From: Mycolicibacterium mengxianglii
GTDB lineage: Bacteria > Actinomycetota > Actinomycetes > Mycobacteriales > Mycobacteriaceae
Assembly: GCF_015710575.1 (NCBI RefSeq)
Contig: NZ_CP065373.1
Coordinates: 5,580,001-5,644,000, forward strand
Length of the DNA: 64,000 nucleotides
Direction of reading: 5' to 3'
Shown here: piece by piece, positions 51,390-59,563 of the stretch
Numbering within the stretch: the stretch's first letter is position 1
How the letters are laid out: every line of letters starts with the position of its first letter
Notes under the pieces: generated by a model
The model's input: the letters and a program-made list of their open reading frames with translations, nothing else
The model's database searches: none
What the model was told of the DNA's origin: nothing
Position numbers and translations under genes: made by a program

Positions 51390-51433
51390 CGTGGTTCTAC
51401 CATATGTACGCTAGGGTGATCTGCGCAACAACT
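51390..51433. promoter_or_regulatory. FadR-type operator/promoter region E (cobalamin genes)
   Basis: CGTGGT-TCT-ACCATA (51390-51404) has the TGGT-N3-ACCA core, preceded by an outward ACCAC half-site at 51383-51387. TAGGGT (51412-51417) is a likely plus-strand -10. The 44-base block is the near copy of region D. It lies between cobA (minus strand) and the small ORF/cobG (plus strand). Confidence 0.65.
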
Positions 51434-51447
51434 GCGGAAGGACGAGA

Positions 51448-51531
51448 ATGACCGAGGCCATGAAACCTCCCTCCCAGTCATGTGCATTTCAGCACGCAGA
51501 AGGTTGCGCGAACGTTGCGGACTCTGCGTAA
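51448..51531 (+). CDS. 27-residue ORF translationally coupled to cobG
   Basis: An ATG with a strong GGAAGGA site six bases upstream opens a 27-codon frame (MTEAMKPPSQSCAFQHAEGC...) whose TAA overlaps the cobG ATG (TAATG). cobG itself has no ribosome-binding site of its own, so ribosomes probably reach it by terminating on this ORF. Two cysteines and a histidine are present; the peptide is otherwise unlike any known family. It could be a leader peptide or a small functional protein. Confidence 0.5.
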   Translation: MTEAMKPPSQSCAFQHAEGCANVADSA

Positions 51532-52445
51532 TGGCGTTTGACCTCGACAAATCGCCGGCAGCGGGTCCGCGCACACGCGCGGATCTCTGCCCCGGCGTGC
51601 ATCGGCCGTGGCGCGCGGACGACGGGCTGCTCGTCCGCTTGCGCCTGGTCGGAGGGCGTCTGCCGGTCAGTGCGTTGCGCCGGCTGCTGGATGTCAGTGA
51701 GCGCTTCTCGGATGGCTGTATTCATCTGACCGCCCGAGCCAACTTGCAGGTCCGAGGCTTACCGGGGTCGGGTGCACAGTTGACGCCCGCAGCCTTGGCC
51801 GCCCTCGAGTCGACGGGGCTACTGCCATCGGAGACACACGAGTTGGTGCGCAACATCCTGGTTTCTCCCCAGACCGGATTCGCCGGCGGCCGGGCGGATA
51901 TGCATCCGGTCGCCCAGTGTCTCGACGCTGCGCTGTGCGCAGACAACCAGCTGGGACGGCTGCCCGGCCGCTTCTTGTTCACGCTCGACGACGGCCGCGG
52001 TGACCTGCTCGAGCGGCTTACCGGGGCTGGGCGGCGAGGCAGTGACCTGGGCCTGGTGGCGCTCAACAACCGCGAAGTCCAACTGCGTATCGGGGACCAC
52101 TGGGGCGAGGTCGTGCGCCTCGACGAGGCGGCATTGCACCTCGCCGGGCTCGCGACCGCATTCTTGAGTGCCCGTGGGTCCGGCGCCGAAGCGCCCTGGC
52201 ATCTTCGCGAGCTTCCCGAGCCATTGCGGACGCCGGCGGATCCCGACCCGCGACTGCCGTCTCCGACCCAGCCGCTCCCCTACGGCGCCGTTCCAGGCGG
52301 CACACACCTGCAGGTGCCCGACGGTGTGCTGACACCGGCCCAGGCCGGCCCGCTCCTGGAGCGCGTCACCGACCGTATCGCTGATGTCGTCGTGACCCCT
52401 TGGCACGGCATTTTCGTCCCACTAGCCGCAGAGGACTCTCAATGA
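51531..52445 (+). CDS. cobG: CobG-like precorrin-3B synthase lacking its C-terminal Fe-S region
   Basis: A 304-residue protein with the two nitrite/sulfite-reductase ferredoxin-like half domains of CobG (ADLCPGVHRPWRADDGLLVRLRLVGG, FSDGCIHLTARANLQVRGLPG, LPGRFLFTLDDGRGD, VVTPWHGIFVP). CobG proteins usually continue for 60 or more residues with a cysteine-rich C-x-G-x-P-x-C segment that holds the 4Fe-4S cluster and siroheme. Here the protein stops directly after VTPWHGIFVPLAAEDSQ, with a four-base overlap into cobH. The oxygen-dependent ring-contraction step may therefore be altered or supplied by another protein. Confidence 0.82.
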   Translation: MAFDLDKSPAAGPRTRADLCPGVHRPWRADDGLLVRLRLVGGRLPVSALRRLLDVSERFSDGCIHLTARANLQVRGLPGSGAQLTPAALAALESTGLLPSETHELVRNILVSPQTGFAGGRADMHPVAQCLDAALCADNQLGRLPGRFLFTLDDGRGDLLERLTGAGRRGSDLGLVALNNREVQLRIGDHWGEVVRLDEAALHLAGLATAFLSARGSGAEAPWHLRELPEPLRTPADPDPRLPSPTQPLPYGAVPGGTHLQVPDGVLTPAQAGPLLERVTDRIADVVVTPWHGIFVPLAAEDSQ

Positions 52446-53122
52446 CCAGCCCCTTGTCGGACCGGATCGCGCGGCCCGCCAGACACTACGACTACATCGA
52501 CGACGGGCCGGCGATCTACGTCGACTCCTTTGCGACCATCCGCCGGGAAGCCGATCTGTCGGCCGTCCCGCCCGAGGCCGAAAAGTTGGCCGTACGGATG
52601 ATTCACGGCACGGGCCAGCCGAAGTTGATCGAGGACTTGGTCATTCATCCAGATCTCGTGCGGGCCAGCCGAGCCGCGCTGCAGGCAGGTGCCCCCATTC
52701 TGTGCGACTCGCAGATGGTGGCCACCGGGGTCACTGCGAGTCGATTACCTGCCGGCAACGCCGTGCACTGCTTTCTCCACGACGACCGCGTCCCCGCGCT
52801 GGCCAAGTCCTGGAGCACGACGCGCACTGCCGCTGCCGTGTCGTTGTGGTTGCCGCTGATGGAAGGCGCCGTCGTCGCGATCGGCAACGCGCCGACGGCC
52901 CTGTTTCACCTGCTCGAGATGATTCTCGACGGCGCGCCGCGGCCCGCGGCGATTGTGGGGTGTCCGGTCGGGTTCATCGGGGCAGCCGAGTCCAAGGATG
53001 CCCTCATCGCCTTTTCCCACGACCACGGTATCGACATCCCCTATGTGACGATCCGCGGTCGACTCGGGGGTTCGGCCATGACGTCGTCGGCACTCAATGC
53101 ACTTGCCTCGGAGACAGAATGA
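52442..53122 (+). CDS. cobH: precorrin-8X methylmutase CobH
   Basis: A 226-residue CobH/CbiC. Visible are DGPAIYVDSFATIRREADL, the catalytic His in AVRMIHGTGQP, ILCDSQMVATGV, TRTAAAVSLWLPLMEGAVVAIGNAPTALFHLLEM and GCPVGFIGAAESKDAL. It moves the C11 methyl to C12, forming hydrogenobyrinate. The ATG overlaps the cobG stop (ATGA), and its own stop overlaps cobIJ. Confidence 0.95.
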   Translation: MTSPLSDRIARPARHYDYIDDGPAIYVDSFATIRREADLSAVPPEAEKLAVRMIHGTGQPKLIEDLVIHPDLVRASRAALQAGAPILCDSQMVATGVTASRLPAGNAVHCFLHDDRVPALAKSWSTTRTAAAVSLWLPLMEGAVVAIGNAPTALFHLLEMILDGAPRPAAIVGCPVGFIGAAESKDALIAFSHDHGIDIPYVTIRGRLGGSAMTSSALNALASETE

Positions 53123-54645
53123 CAACCGCTGCCAATGCCGGGCGGTTCTACGGCGTGGGTCTGGGACCCGGCGACCCAGAGCTGATCACGCTCAAGGCTG
53201 CCCGAGTCATCGCTGAGGCCGACGTCATCGCCTACCACGCCGGGGTCAACAAACAGTCCTACGCGCGCAGCATCGCGGCGGATCTCATTCGCGACGGTGT
53301 AATCGAAGAAGAACTGCGCTACCCCGTGACCACGGGGAGCACCGATCACCCCGGCGGATACGCCGGGGCGCTGGCCGACTTCTACGAAGATTCCGCCGCC
53401 CGGTTGGCCGTCCACCTCGCCGCCGGGCGCACCGTGGCGCTGCTGGCCGAAGGCGACCCGCTGTTCTATGGCTCGTACATGTACATGCACGACCGGCTGA
53501 GCGCCGACTACGTCACCGAGGTCATTCCCGGGCTGCCCGCGTTCGTCGCTGCGACCGCAGCCACCGCCTCCCCTCTGGTGCGGCAGACCGACGTCCTCAC
53601 CGTGCTGCCCGGGACCCTCCCGGAAGCCGAGCTCGCCCGCCGCCTGGCCGACACCGACGGTGCCATCATCATGAAGCTCGGTCGTACGTTCCCGACGGTG
53701 CGACGTGCCCTGGCTGCCGCAGGCCGGCTTGGGCACGCGTTCTACGTCGAGCGGGCCAGCCACCCGGAGCAACGGTGGATGCCGGTCGAAGAAGTCGACG
53801 AAACCTCTGTGCCGTACCTGTCCCTGATCGTCGTCAACGGCGACTCACTCAACGGGCAACGCTCCCGGATAGCCGGGGAAGTGGTCGCCCCGACCAGCAG
53901 GCCGGTGGCGCAGGCCGCCGAACTACTTGTCGTCGGCCTCGGCCCCGGGCCGCAGAACTGGCTCACCCCGGAAGCCACCGAGGCCCTGGCCGAGGTCGAT
54001 CACGTGGTCGGCTACGGCCCCTACGTCGCGCGGGTACCGCAACGTGAAGGACTTCAGCGCCACGCCTCCGGCAACACTGTTGAAGTCGACCGGGCCCGCT
54101 TCGCCCTCGATCTCGCGCTGCGAGGTGAGAAAGTGGCCGTGGTGTCCGGGGGCGACGCCGGTGTGTTCGGCATGGCCGCAGCGGTTTTCGAAGCTGCTGA
54201 GGATGAGCAGTTCGCCGGTGTACCGGTGCGGGTGCTGCCTGCCGTCTCCGCCGTCCAGGCCGTCGCGGCCCGCGCCGGGGCGCCGATCGGCGCCGACTTC
54301 GCGGTCGTGAGCCTTTCTGATCGGCTCAAACCGTGGACAACCATCGAGACCCGGTTGCGCGCGATCGCCGAGGCTGATCTGGTGCTCGCCATCTACAACC
54401 CGGCTTCCCGATCCCGCCCCGATCAGATTGCGGTCGCCCGAAAAGTGCTGCTGGAACATCGCCGCGCTGACACCGTCGTCGTCATCGGACGCGACGTGGG
54501 GCGGGCGGAGGAGTCGCTGACGGTGACCACGCTCGGCGATCTGGACACCGACTCCATCGACATGAAATGCCTTGTGCTGGTGGGGGCGTCCGCCACCCGC
54601 GTGACACCGTCCGGTCAGGTGTGGACACCGCGGTGGGTCCAATGA
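53119..54645 (+). CDS. cobIJ: bifunctional CobI-CobJ methyltransferase
   Basis: A 508-residue fusion of two S-adenosylmethionine methyltransferases. The N-terminal ~240 residues are CobI, precorrin-2 C20-methyltransferase (GVGLGPGDPELITLKAARV, LAEGDPLFYGSYMYMHDRL, VIPGLPAFVAATAATASPL). Residues ~265-508 are CobJ, precorrin-3B C17-methyltransferase (VVGLGPGPQNWLTPEA, VVSGGDAGVFGMAA, ASRSRPDQIAVARK). The same fusion is known from mycobacteria. ATG 53119 overlaps the cobH stop. Confidence 0.95.
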   Translation: MTTAANAGRFYGVGLGPGDPELITLKAARVIAEADVIAYHAGVNKQSYARSIAADLIRDGVIEEELRYPVTTGSTDHPGGYAGALADFYEDSAARLAVHLAAGRTVALLAEGDPLFYGSYMYMHDRLSADYVTEVIPGLPAFVAATAATASPLVRQTDVLTVLPGTLPEAELARRLADTDGAIIMKLGRTFPTVRRALAAAGRLGHAFYVERASHPEQRWMPVEEVDETSVPYLSLIVVNGDSLNGQRSRIAGEVVAPTSRPVAQAAELLVVGLGPGPQNWLTPEATEALAEVDHVVGYGPYVARVPQREGLQRHASGNTVEVDRARFALDLALRGEKVAVVSGGDAGVFGMAAAVFEAAEDEQFAGVPVRVLPAVSAVQAVAARAGAPIGADFAVVSLSDRLKPWTTIETRLRAIAEADLVLAIYNPASRSRPDQIAVARKVLLEHRRADTVVVIGRDVGRAEESLTVTTLGDLDTDSIDMKCLVLVGASATRVTPSGQVWTPRWVQ

Positions 54646-55433
54646 GCCAGCCTGGACACGCCGTGGAATTCGTCGGCGCCGGACCGGGTGCCGCGGAACT
54701 GCTCACCCTGCGCGCGGCGCGATTACTGGGCGAGGCCGACGTGGTGCTGTACCCAGGCACCTACCTCGATCCCGAATTTCTCGAGATGTGCTCTCCTGCA
54801 GCTGATGTCATCGACACTCAAGATCTCAATCTCGACATCATCGTGGCCCGCATCGTCGCGGCTCAGCAGGCCGGCATGCGGGTGGTGCGGCTGGTTTCCG
54901 GGGATCCCACGATCTACAGCGCAGTGTTCGAGCAGACCCGTCGGCTCGACGCCGCCGGCGTGCCCTGGTCGGTGACACCGGGTGTCCCGGCCTACGCGGC
55001 CGCCGCCGCGCGAATCGGCCATGAACTCACCGTGCCTCTGGTGGCCCAGTCAGTGGTCCTCACCCGGACGCAGCAGCGTTCAACCGTGATGCCGCAGTCG
55101 GAGTCGCTGGCTGCATTCGCGGCCACCCAGGCGACGCTGGTGCTGCATCTGGCCATCACTCGCACCCGCGAACTCATGGCCGAGCTCTCGCCGTCCTATG
55201 GACCGGACTGCCCCGTCGTTGTCGTGCACCGCGCCTCGCAGCCACAAGAACTCGTACTTCGTGGCACCGTCGCCGACATCGCCGACCAGGTTGAAGCCGC
55301 GGGCCTACGTCAGGCCGCGGTGATCCTCGTGGGCCGCGCACTGGCCGACCGTCCGGATCCGCAAGCCGGGGACAGTTACCTCTACGACCCCCAGCGGGAA
55401 CGTACCAACCAACGGCCGGGTGGCTTGCGGTGA
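54642..55433 (+). CDS. cobM: precorrin-4 C11-methyltransferase CobM
   Basis: A 263-residue SAM-dependent corrin methyltransferase: EFVGAGPGAAELLTLRAARLL, LVSGDPTIYSAVFEQ, VTPGVPAYAAAAARIGHELTVP and LTRTQQRSTVMPQSE are CobM/CbiF features. It methylates C11 of precorrin-4. ATG 54642 overlaps the cobIJ stop and its stop overlaps bluB (GTGA). Confidence 0.94.
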   Translation: MSQPGHAVEFVGAGPGAAELLTLRAARLLGEADVVLYPGTYLDPEFLEMCSPAADVIDTQDLNLDIIVARIVAAQQAGMRVVRLVSGDPTIYSAVFEQTRRLDAAGVPWSVTPGVPAYAAAAARIGHELTVPLVAQSVVLTRTQQRSTVMPQSESLAAFAATQATLVLHLAITRTRELMAELSPSYGPDCPVVVVHRASQPQELVLRGTVADIADQVEAAGLRQAAVILVGRALADRPDPQAGDSYLYDPQRERTNQRPGGLR

Positions 55434-56098
55434 GTGCTCCCGCATCAACCACCGCCGCCGAGAGCCTCTACGACCTGATCTACCGCCGTCGCGACACCCG
55501 CCGCGAATTCACCGGTGATCACGTCGCTGATGCGATCCTCGAACGCGTGCTGTCTGCCGCCCATGCGGCGCCGTCGGTCGGAATGTCGCAGCCATGGGAT
55601 TTCATCCTGGTGCGTAACCCGCAGACACTCATGGCATTCCGCGACCATGTGGCCTCGGAACGTGAGGTGTTTGCCTCCGCCCTTTCCGGGGAGCGGGCAG
55701 AGACGTTCGCGCGGATCAAGGTGGAGGGGATCTGCGAGTCCCGGCTCGGCGTCGTCGTCGGCTATGACCCCACCCGCGGTGGTGCGAATGTCCTTGGCCG
55801 CCATGCCATTGACGACGCCGGACTCTATTCGGTCGTCTGCGCGGTCCAGAACCTCTGGCTCGCCGCGACCGCGGAAGGGCTCGGCGTCGGTTGGGTGTCG
55901 TTCTATCGGGAGGAATTTCTGCGATCACTGGTGGGGATGCCCGAGCACGTACGCCCCGTCGCGTGGCTGTGTGTCGGCCATGTCGCCGGCCTTCCTGACA
56001 CACCAGATCTCGAGCACTACGGCTGGCGCCGGCGTTCCCCGTTGCACCGCGTGGTGCACGAGGAGCGCTACTGTCCGCAGGACTTCAGTCCCGAGTGA
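55430..56098 (+). CDS. bluB: 5,6-dimethylbenzimidazole synthase BluB
   Basis: A 222-residue flavin-dependent nitroreductase-fold enzyme that cleaves FMNH2 to form the lower ligand dimethylbenzimidazole. Characteristic motifs are YRRRDTRREF, SAAHAAPSVGMSQPWDFILV, RIKVEGICESRLGVVVGYDP, YSVVCAVQNLWLAATAEGLGVGWVSF and HVRPVAWLCVGHV. GTG 55430 overlaps the cobM stop. It converges with cobL by 14 bases. The presence of BluB means the cofactor is made with dimethylbenzimidazole under aerobic conditions. Confidence 0.95.
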   Translation: MSAPASTTAAESLYDLIYRRRDTRREFTGDHVADAILERVLSAAHAAPSVGMSQPWDFILVRNPQTLMAFRDHVASEREVFASALSGERAETFARIKVEGICESRLGVVVGYDPTRGGANVLGRHAIDDAGLYSVVCAVQNLWLAATAEGLGVGWVSFYREEFLRSLVGMPEHVRPVAWLCVGHVAGLPDTPDLEHYGWRRRSPLHRVVHEERYCPQDFSPE

Positions 56099-57308
56099 AT
56101 GCCCCCCGAGTGAATGCCCATTGCGTGACAGCACGACCCGGTGTCCAGCCGGTGAAGGACCCGACCGGGCCCGCGCGTTCGACGTGGATCCGGGTGAGCT
56201 CGCCGCCGTGCTCGCCGTAGGCACGGCCGAGGAGGGCCTCGGTTTCCACCGTCACCCCATGCACCACGAGCCTGCCGCCGGGCCCCAGTGCCTGCAGGCA
56301 TGCGTTCAGCACGCCGGGTCGAGTCGCACCGCCGCCGATGAAAATCGCTTCTGGCGCAGCCAATCCCGTCAACGCCTCTGGGGCGTGCCCGGTGACCACC
56401 TCCAGGGCGGGCACCCCGAGCGCGCGGGCGTTGCGGGCAATCCGGGCCGCCCGGGTCGGATCGGCTTCTACGGCCACCGTCCGGCATGTCGGGTGGGCGC
56501 GCATCCACTCGATGCCCACCGAACCGGCGCCTGCACCGACGTCCCACAGCAGCTGACCGGGTGCGGGCATCAGCCGGGACAGCGCCGACGCGCGCAGATC
56601 CCGCTTGGTGAGCTGCCCGTCATTGTCGAACACTTCGTCGGGAAGCCCCGACGCCCACGAGTTGTCCACGGGTCCGATCAACTCCAGTGCCACGATGTTC
56701 AGTCGCGGCGCGGGACCTGCGAATGTGGCCACCGTGGTGTCCACCCGTGTCTCGGAATCACTTCCGAGATCACCCAGCACCACCATTCGGCTCGATCCGT
56801 AACCCCGGCGTGCCAGCAGACCGGCCAGCTCATCGGGAGTTCGTTCGTCAGACGACAACACCAGGATGCGACGTCCCGGAGCCAGCTCACGCAGCACAGC
56901 ATGCACGTCGCGACCGACCACGCTGACGACGACAGTCGACTCAGCGGACCAGCCGAGCCGAGCGCGGGCCAAGGCGGGTGAGGACACATGAGGCACCACT
57001 GTGACCCGGTCTGCACCGAGCACGCCGATCAGCGTCGTCCCGATTCCACTGACCATCGGGTCACCGGAGGCAAGCGCGACGACACGTCTGCCGGCCAGAC
57101 CTTCCAATACCGCAGGCAGGGCACCTCGAAGCGGAGTCGGCCACGTCAGACGCCGCTGGCCGACCACATCGGGGAGCAACTGGAGCTGACGGGGCGCGCC
57201 GAGGACCACATCAGCTGCGGTGACCCGCGTCCGCGCAGCCTCGGAGAGTCCGGACCAACCGTCCGCCCCGATACCCATCACAGTGAGACGCACGTCAGGG
57301 ACAGGCAC
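56085..57308 (-). CDS. cobL: precorrin-6Y C5,15-methyltransferase (decarboxylating) CobL
   Basis: A 407-residue bifunctional enzyme. The N-terminal half is CbiE-like (LTVMGIGADGWSGLSEAARTRVTAADVVLGAPRQLQLL, VALASGDPMVSGIGTTL). The C-terminal half is CbiT-like, with a SAM site (LLWDVGAGAGSVGIEWMRAHP, AEAIFIGGGATRPGVLNACL cut short here: EAIFIGGGATRPGVLNACL). It methylates C5 and C15 and removes the C12 acetate carboxyl. The start is GTG 57308. It is on the opposite strand from the other cob genes, divergent from the riboswitch-controlled operon. The C-terminal FTRGAFTRD shows a 12-base tandem duplication. Confidence 0.93.
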   Translation of the reverse strand: MPVPDVRLTVMGIGADGWSGLSEAARTRVTAADVVLGAPRQLQLLPDVVGQRRLTWPTPLRGALPAVLEGLAGRRVVALASGDPMVSGIGTTLIGVLGADRVTVVPHVSSPALARARLGWSAESTVVVSVVGRDVHAVLRELAPGRRILVLSSDERTPDELAGLLARRGYGSSRMVVLGDLGSDSETRVDTTVATFAGPAPRLNIVALELIGPVDNSWASGLPDEVFDNDGQLTKRDLRASALSRLMPAPGQLLWDVGAGAGSVGIEWMRAHPTCRTVAVEADPTRAARIARNARALGVPALEVVTGHAPEALTGLAAPEAIFIGGGATRPGVLNACLQALGPGGRLVVHGVTVETEALLGRAYGEHGGELTRIHVERAGPVGSFTGWTPGRAVTQWAFTRGAFTRD

Positions 57309-57319
57309 GGCGGCGATGC

Positions 57320-57325
57320 TAGCGT
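57320..57325 (+). promoter_or_regulatory. -10 box of the riboswitch-controlled cobalamin operon
   Basis: TAGCGT matches TANNNT and sits a few bases before the predicted 5' end of the cobalamin riboswitch. No strong -35 was seen. The assignment depends on the riboswitch boundary. Confidence 0.4.
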
Positions 57326-57327
57326 GA

Positions 57328-57495
57328 CAGGTGCGAGGTGCCCCGCATGCCCCCGTGTCGGAAACGGCAAGGACGGCGTCCGGGGAGAATCTGGGAAGTC
57401 CGGTGAGAGTCCGGCACAGACCCGCTGCGGTGATCCGAGCCCGCCCTGCCGATCAGGGAGTGGGACTCGGGCAGTCCGAAGACCGGCCTCGCGGT
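57328..57495 (+). ncRNA. cobalamin riboswitch
   Basis: The conserved B12-box core is clear: GGGAAGTCCGGTGAGAGTCC followed by GGCACAGACCCGCTGCGGTGA (57393-57433). A later stem carries AGTCCGAAGACCGGCC (57473-57488). Order and spacing match the cobalamin riboswitch. It lies in the 224-base leader between cobL and the chelatase gene. Binding of adenosyl- or other cobalamin is expected to lower expression of the downstream chelatase-cobO-cobBT-cobD operon, probably by hiding the start region; no intrinsic terminator was seen. Confidence 0.9.
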
Positions 57496-57532
57496 TACCG
57501 ACACCGGTTCGCGATCATGAGCGGAGCCTCTC

Positions 57533-59563
57533 ATGCAGCAGCTTTACCCATTCACCGCCGTGCTCGGCGCTGATCCCGACGCGCCGTCGGGACTCGACGA
57601 CATGGCACTTGCCCTGTTGCTCTCGACGGTGTCACCCAGCATCGGTGGGGTTTTGGTGCGCGGCCAGAAAGGCACGGCCAAATCGACTTTGGTGCGTGCC
57701 CTCGTCGATGTGCTGCCACCCATCGACGTAGTGGTCGGCGACCGGTTCTCCTCCGATCCGACCGACCCGCATTCACTGTCCCCGGACGGGCCCTACGACG
57801 CCGACGCAGCCGTGCAGACCCGCCCGGTGCGGTTGGTCGAATTACCGGTGGGAGCGACCGAAGACCGGGTGGCCGGCTCCATCCACCTCGAACGGGCGCT
57901 CAGCGACGGCGCCGTCGACTTCGAGCCCGGTCTGCTGGCCAAGGCCCACCGCGGCATCCTCTACGTCGACGAAGTCAACCTCCTGCACGATCACCTCGTC
58001 GATCTGCTCCTGGACGCTGCGGCGATGGGTCGGCTCACCGTGGAGCGCGACGGCGTCTCGGTCACCCACGCCGCCAGGTTCGTGCTCGTGGGCACCATGA
58101 ATCCTGAAGAAGGCGAGCTTCGGCCGCAGCTGCTCGACCGTTTCGGCCTCACCGTCGAAGTCGCCGCCCCGCGAGAGCCCGCGCTGCGGGCCGAGGTCGT
58201 GCGTCGCCGACTCGCCTTCGACGCCGACTCCGAAGGTTTCCGGGAACGGTATGCCGACACCCAGCAGCGTCTCCGGGACCGAATCGAGTTGGCGCAAAAG
58301 CTTGTGGGGCAGGTACGGCTACACGACGAGATGCTGCTGAAGATCGCCGAAGTCTGCTCCGCCTTCGAAGTCGACGGGCTTCGAGCGGACATCGTGATGG
58401 CCCGGACCGCAGCCGCCCACGCCGCATGGCAGGGACGCGACGAGGTAACCAGCGACGACGTCCGCGTCGCCGCGAGACTCGCGCTTCCACATCGCCGCCG
58501 ACGTAACCCCTTTGACTCTCCCGGTCTGGACGAACAACAGCTCGACGACCTCTTACCGCCGGATGCTCCCGAACCCGAGGACGATCCCGACCCGGGACCC
58601 GATGGGCCGGGCAGCGGACAGAGCGAGGGCAGTGCGGACGACGCGCCGCTGGAGAAGGGTGCTCCCGACCAGCAGGACGGCGAACAAAAAACCGCACCGA
58701 AGAACACGGAACCTTCTCCCGGGCACGGCAATTCACCCCCGGTGAGCGCTGATGAGCCGTACCGGGCCCGGCTGTTCACCGTCGACGGAGTGGGCGAAGG
58801 TCAATCTGGGCGACGCAGCCGCGCCCGGACCACGACCGGACGTCGGGTCGGCGCCACCGATATGACCGCGGCCGGGACCGGCATCCATCTTTTGGAGACC
58901 GTCCGTGCCGCCGCCCCCCACCAGGCTGCCCGCGGCCGCACCGGGGGTCGGCTCCGACTACAGCCGGATGATCTGCGGCGGGCGGTGCGCGAAGGTCGCG
59001 AGGCCAACCTGGTGCTCTTCGTCGTCGACACGTCCGGTTCTATGGCCGCCCGGGAACGCATGCAGCAGGTCAAGACTGCCATCGTGTCGTTACTCCTCGA
59101 TGCGTACCGCAGACGGGACCGAGTGGGTGTGGTGACCTTCCGCGACAACGGCGCCGAGGTCGCACTACCCGCTACCGGTTCCGTCGACATCGCCGCGAGG
59201 CGCCTGGACGACCTTCCTGCGGGGGGCCGCACCCCGCTGGCCGAAGGCCTGCTCGAAGCTGCCGATATGGTGCGCCGGGAGCGGTTGCGTGATCCCAGTC
59301 GCCGGCCCCTGCTGGTCGTGATCACCGATGGTCGGGCGACCGCCGGCCCTGATGCGGTCGGCCGATCGCGACAGGCCGCTGCCTATCTCGCCGCCCAGAA
59401 CATCAGCTCAGTGGTGGTCGACTGCGAGAGCGGCCGAATGCGTTTGGGATTGGCCCGCACGCTGGCCGAACACCTGGGCGCTGAACACATCTGGCTGTCC
59501 GAGGTGCACGCGCAGGCACTGACCGACATCGTTCATGGCGCAACGCGAGAAGGAGCGGCCTGA
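57533..59563 (+). CDS. ChlI-ChlD-type magnesium/cobalt chelatase subunit
   Basis: A 676-residue fused chelatase subunit. Residues 1-~330 are an AAA+ domain (GVLVRGQKGTAKSTLVRAL Walker A, RGILYVDEVNLLHDHLV Walker B, LVGTMNPEEGELRPQLLDRFGL). Residues ~335-430 are an acidic Pro/Asp/Glu-rich linker. Residues ~490-676 are a von Willebrand A domain with the MIDAS motif VDTSGSMAARERM. It corresponds to Rv2850c-like proteins and would work with a CobN large subunit to insert cobalt; CobN is not in the window. ATG 57533 is preceded by GCGGAGCC. Confidence 0.9.
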   Translation: MQQLYPFTAVLGADPDAPSGLDDMALALLLSTVSPSIGGVLVRGQKGTAKSTLVRALVDVLPPIDVVVGDRFSSDPTDPHSLSPDGPYDADAAVQTRPVRLVELPVGATEDRVAGSIHLERALSDGAVDFEPGLLAKAHRGILYVDEVNLLHDHLVDLLLDAAAMGRLTVERDGVSVTHAARFVLVGTMNPEEGELRPQLLDRFGLTVEVAAPREPALRAEVVRRRLAFDADSEGFRERYADTQQRLRDRIELAQKLVGQVRLHDEMLLKIAEVCSAFEVDGLRADIVMARTAAAHAAWQGRDEVTSDDVRVAARLALPHRRRRNPFDSPGLDEQQLDDLLPPDAPEPEDDPDPGPDGPGSGQSEGSADDAPLEKGAPDQQDGEQKTAPKNTEPSPGHGNSPPVSADEPYRARLFTVDGVGEGQSGRRSRARTTTGRRVGATDMTAAGTGIHLLETVRAAAPHQAARGRTGGRLRLQPDDLRRAVREGREANLVLFVVDTSGSMAARERMQQVKTAIVSLLLDAYRRRDRVGVVTFRDNGAEVALPATGSVDIAARRLDDLPAGGRTPLAEGLLEAADMVRRERLRDPSRRPLLVVITDGRATAGPDAVGRSRQAAAYLAAQNISSVVVDCESGRMRLGLARTLAEHLGAEHIWLSEVHAQALTDIVHGATREGAA

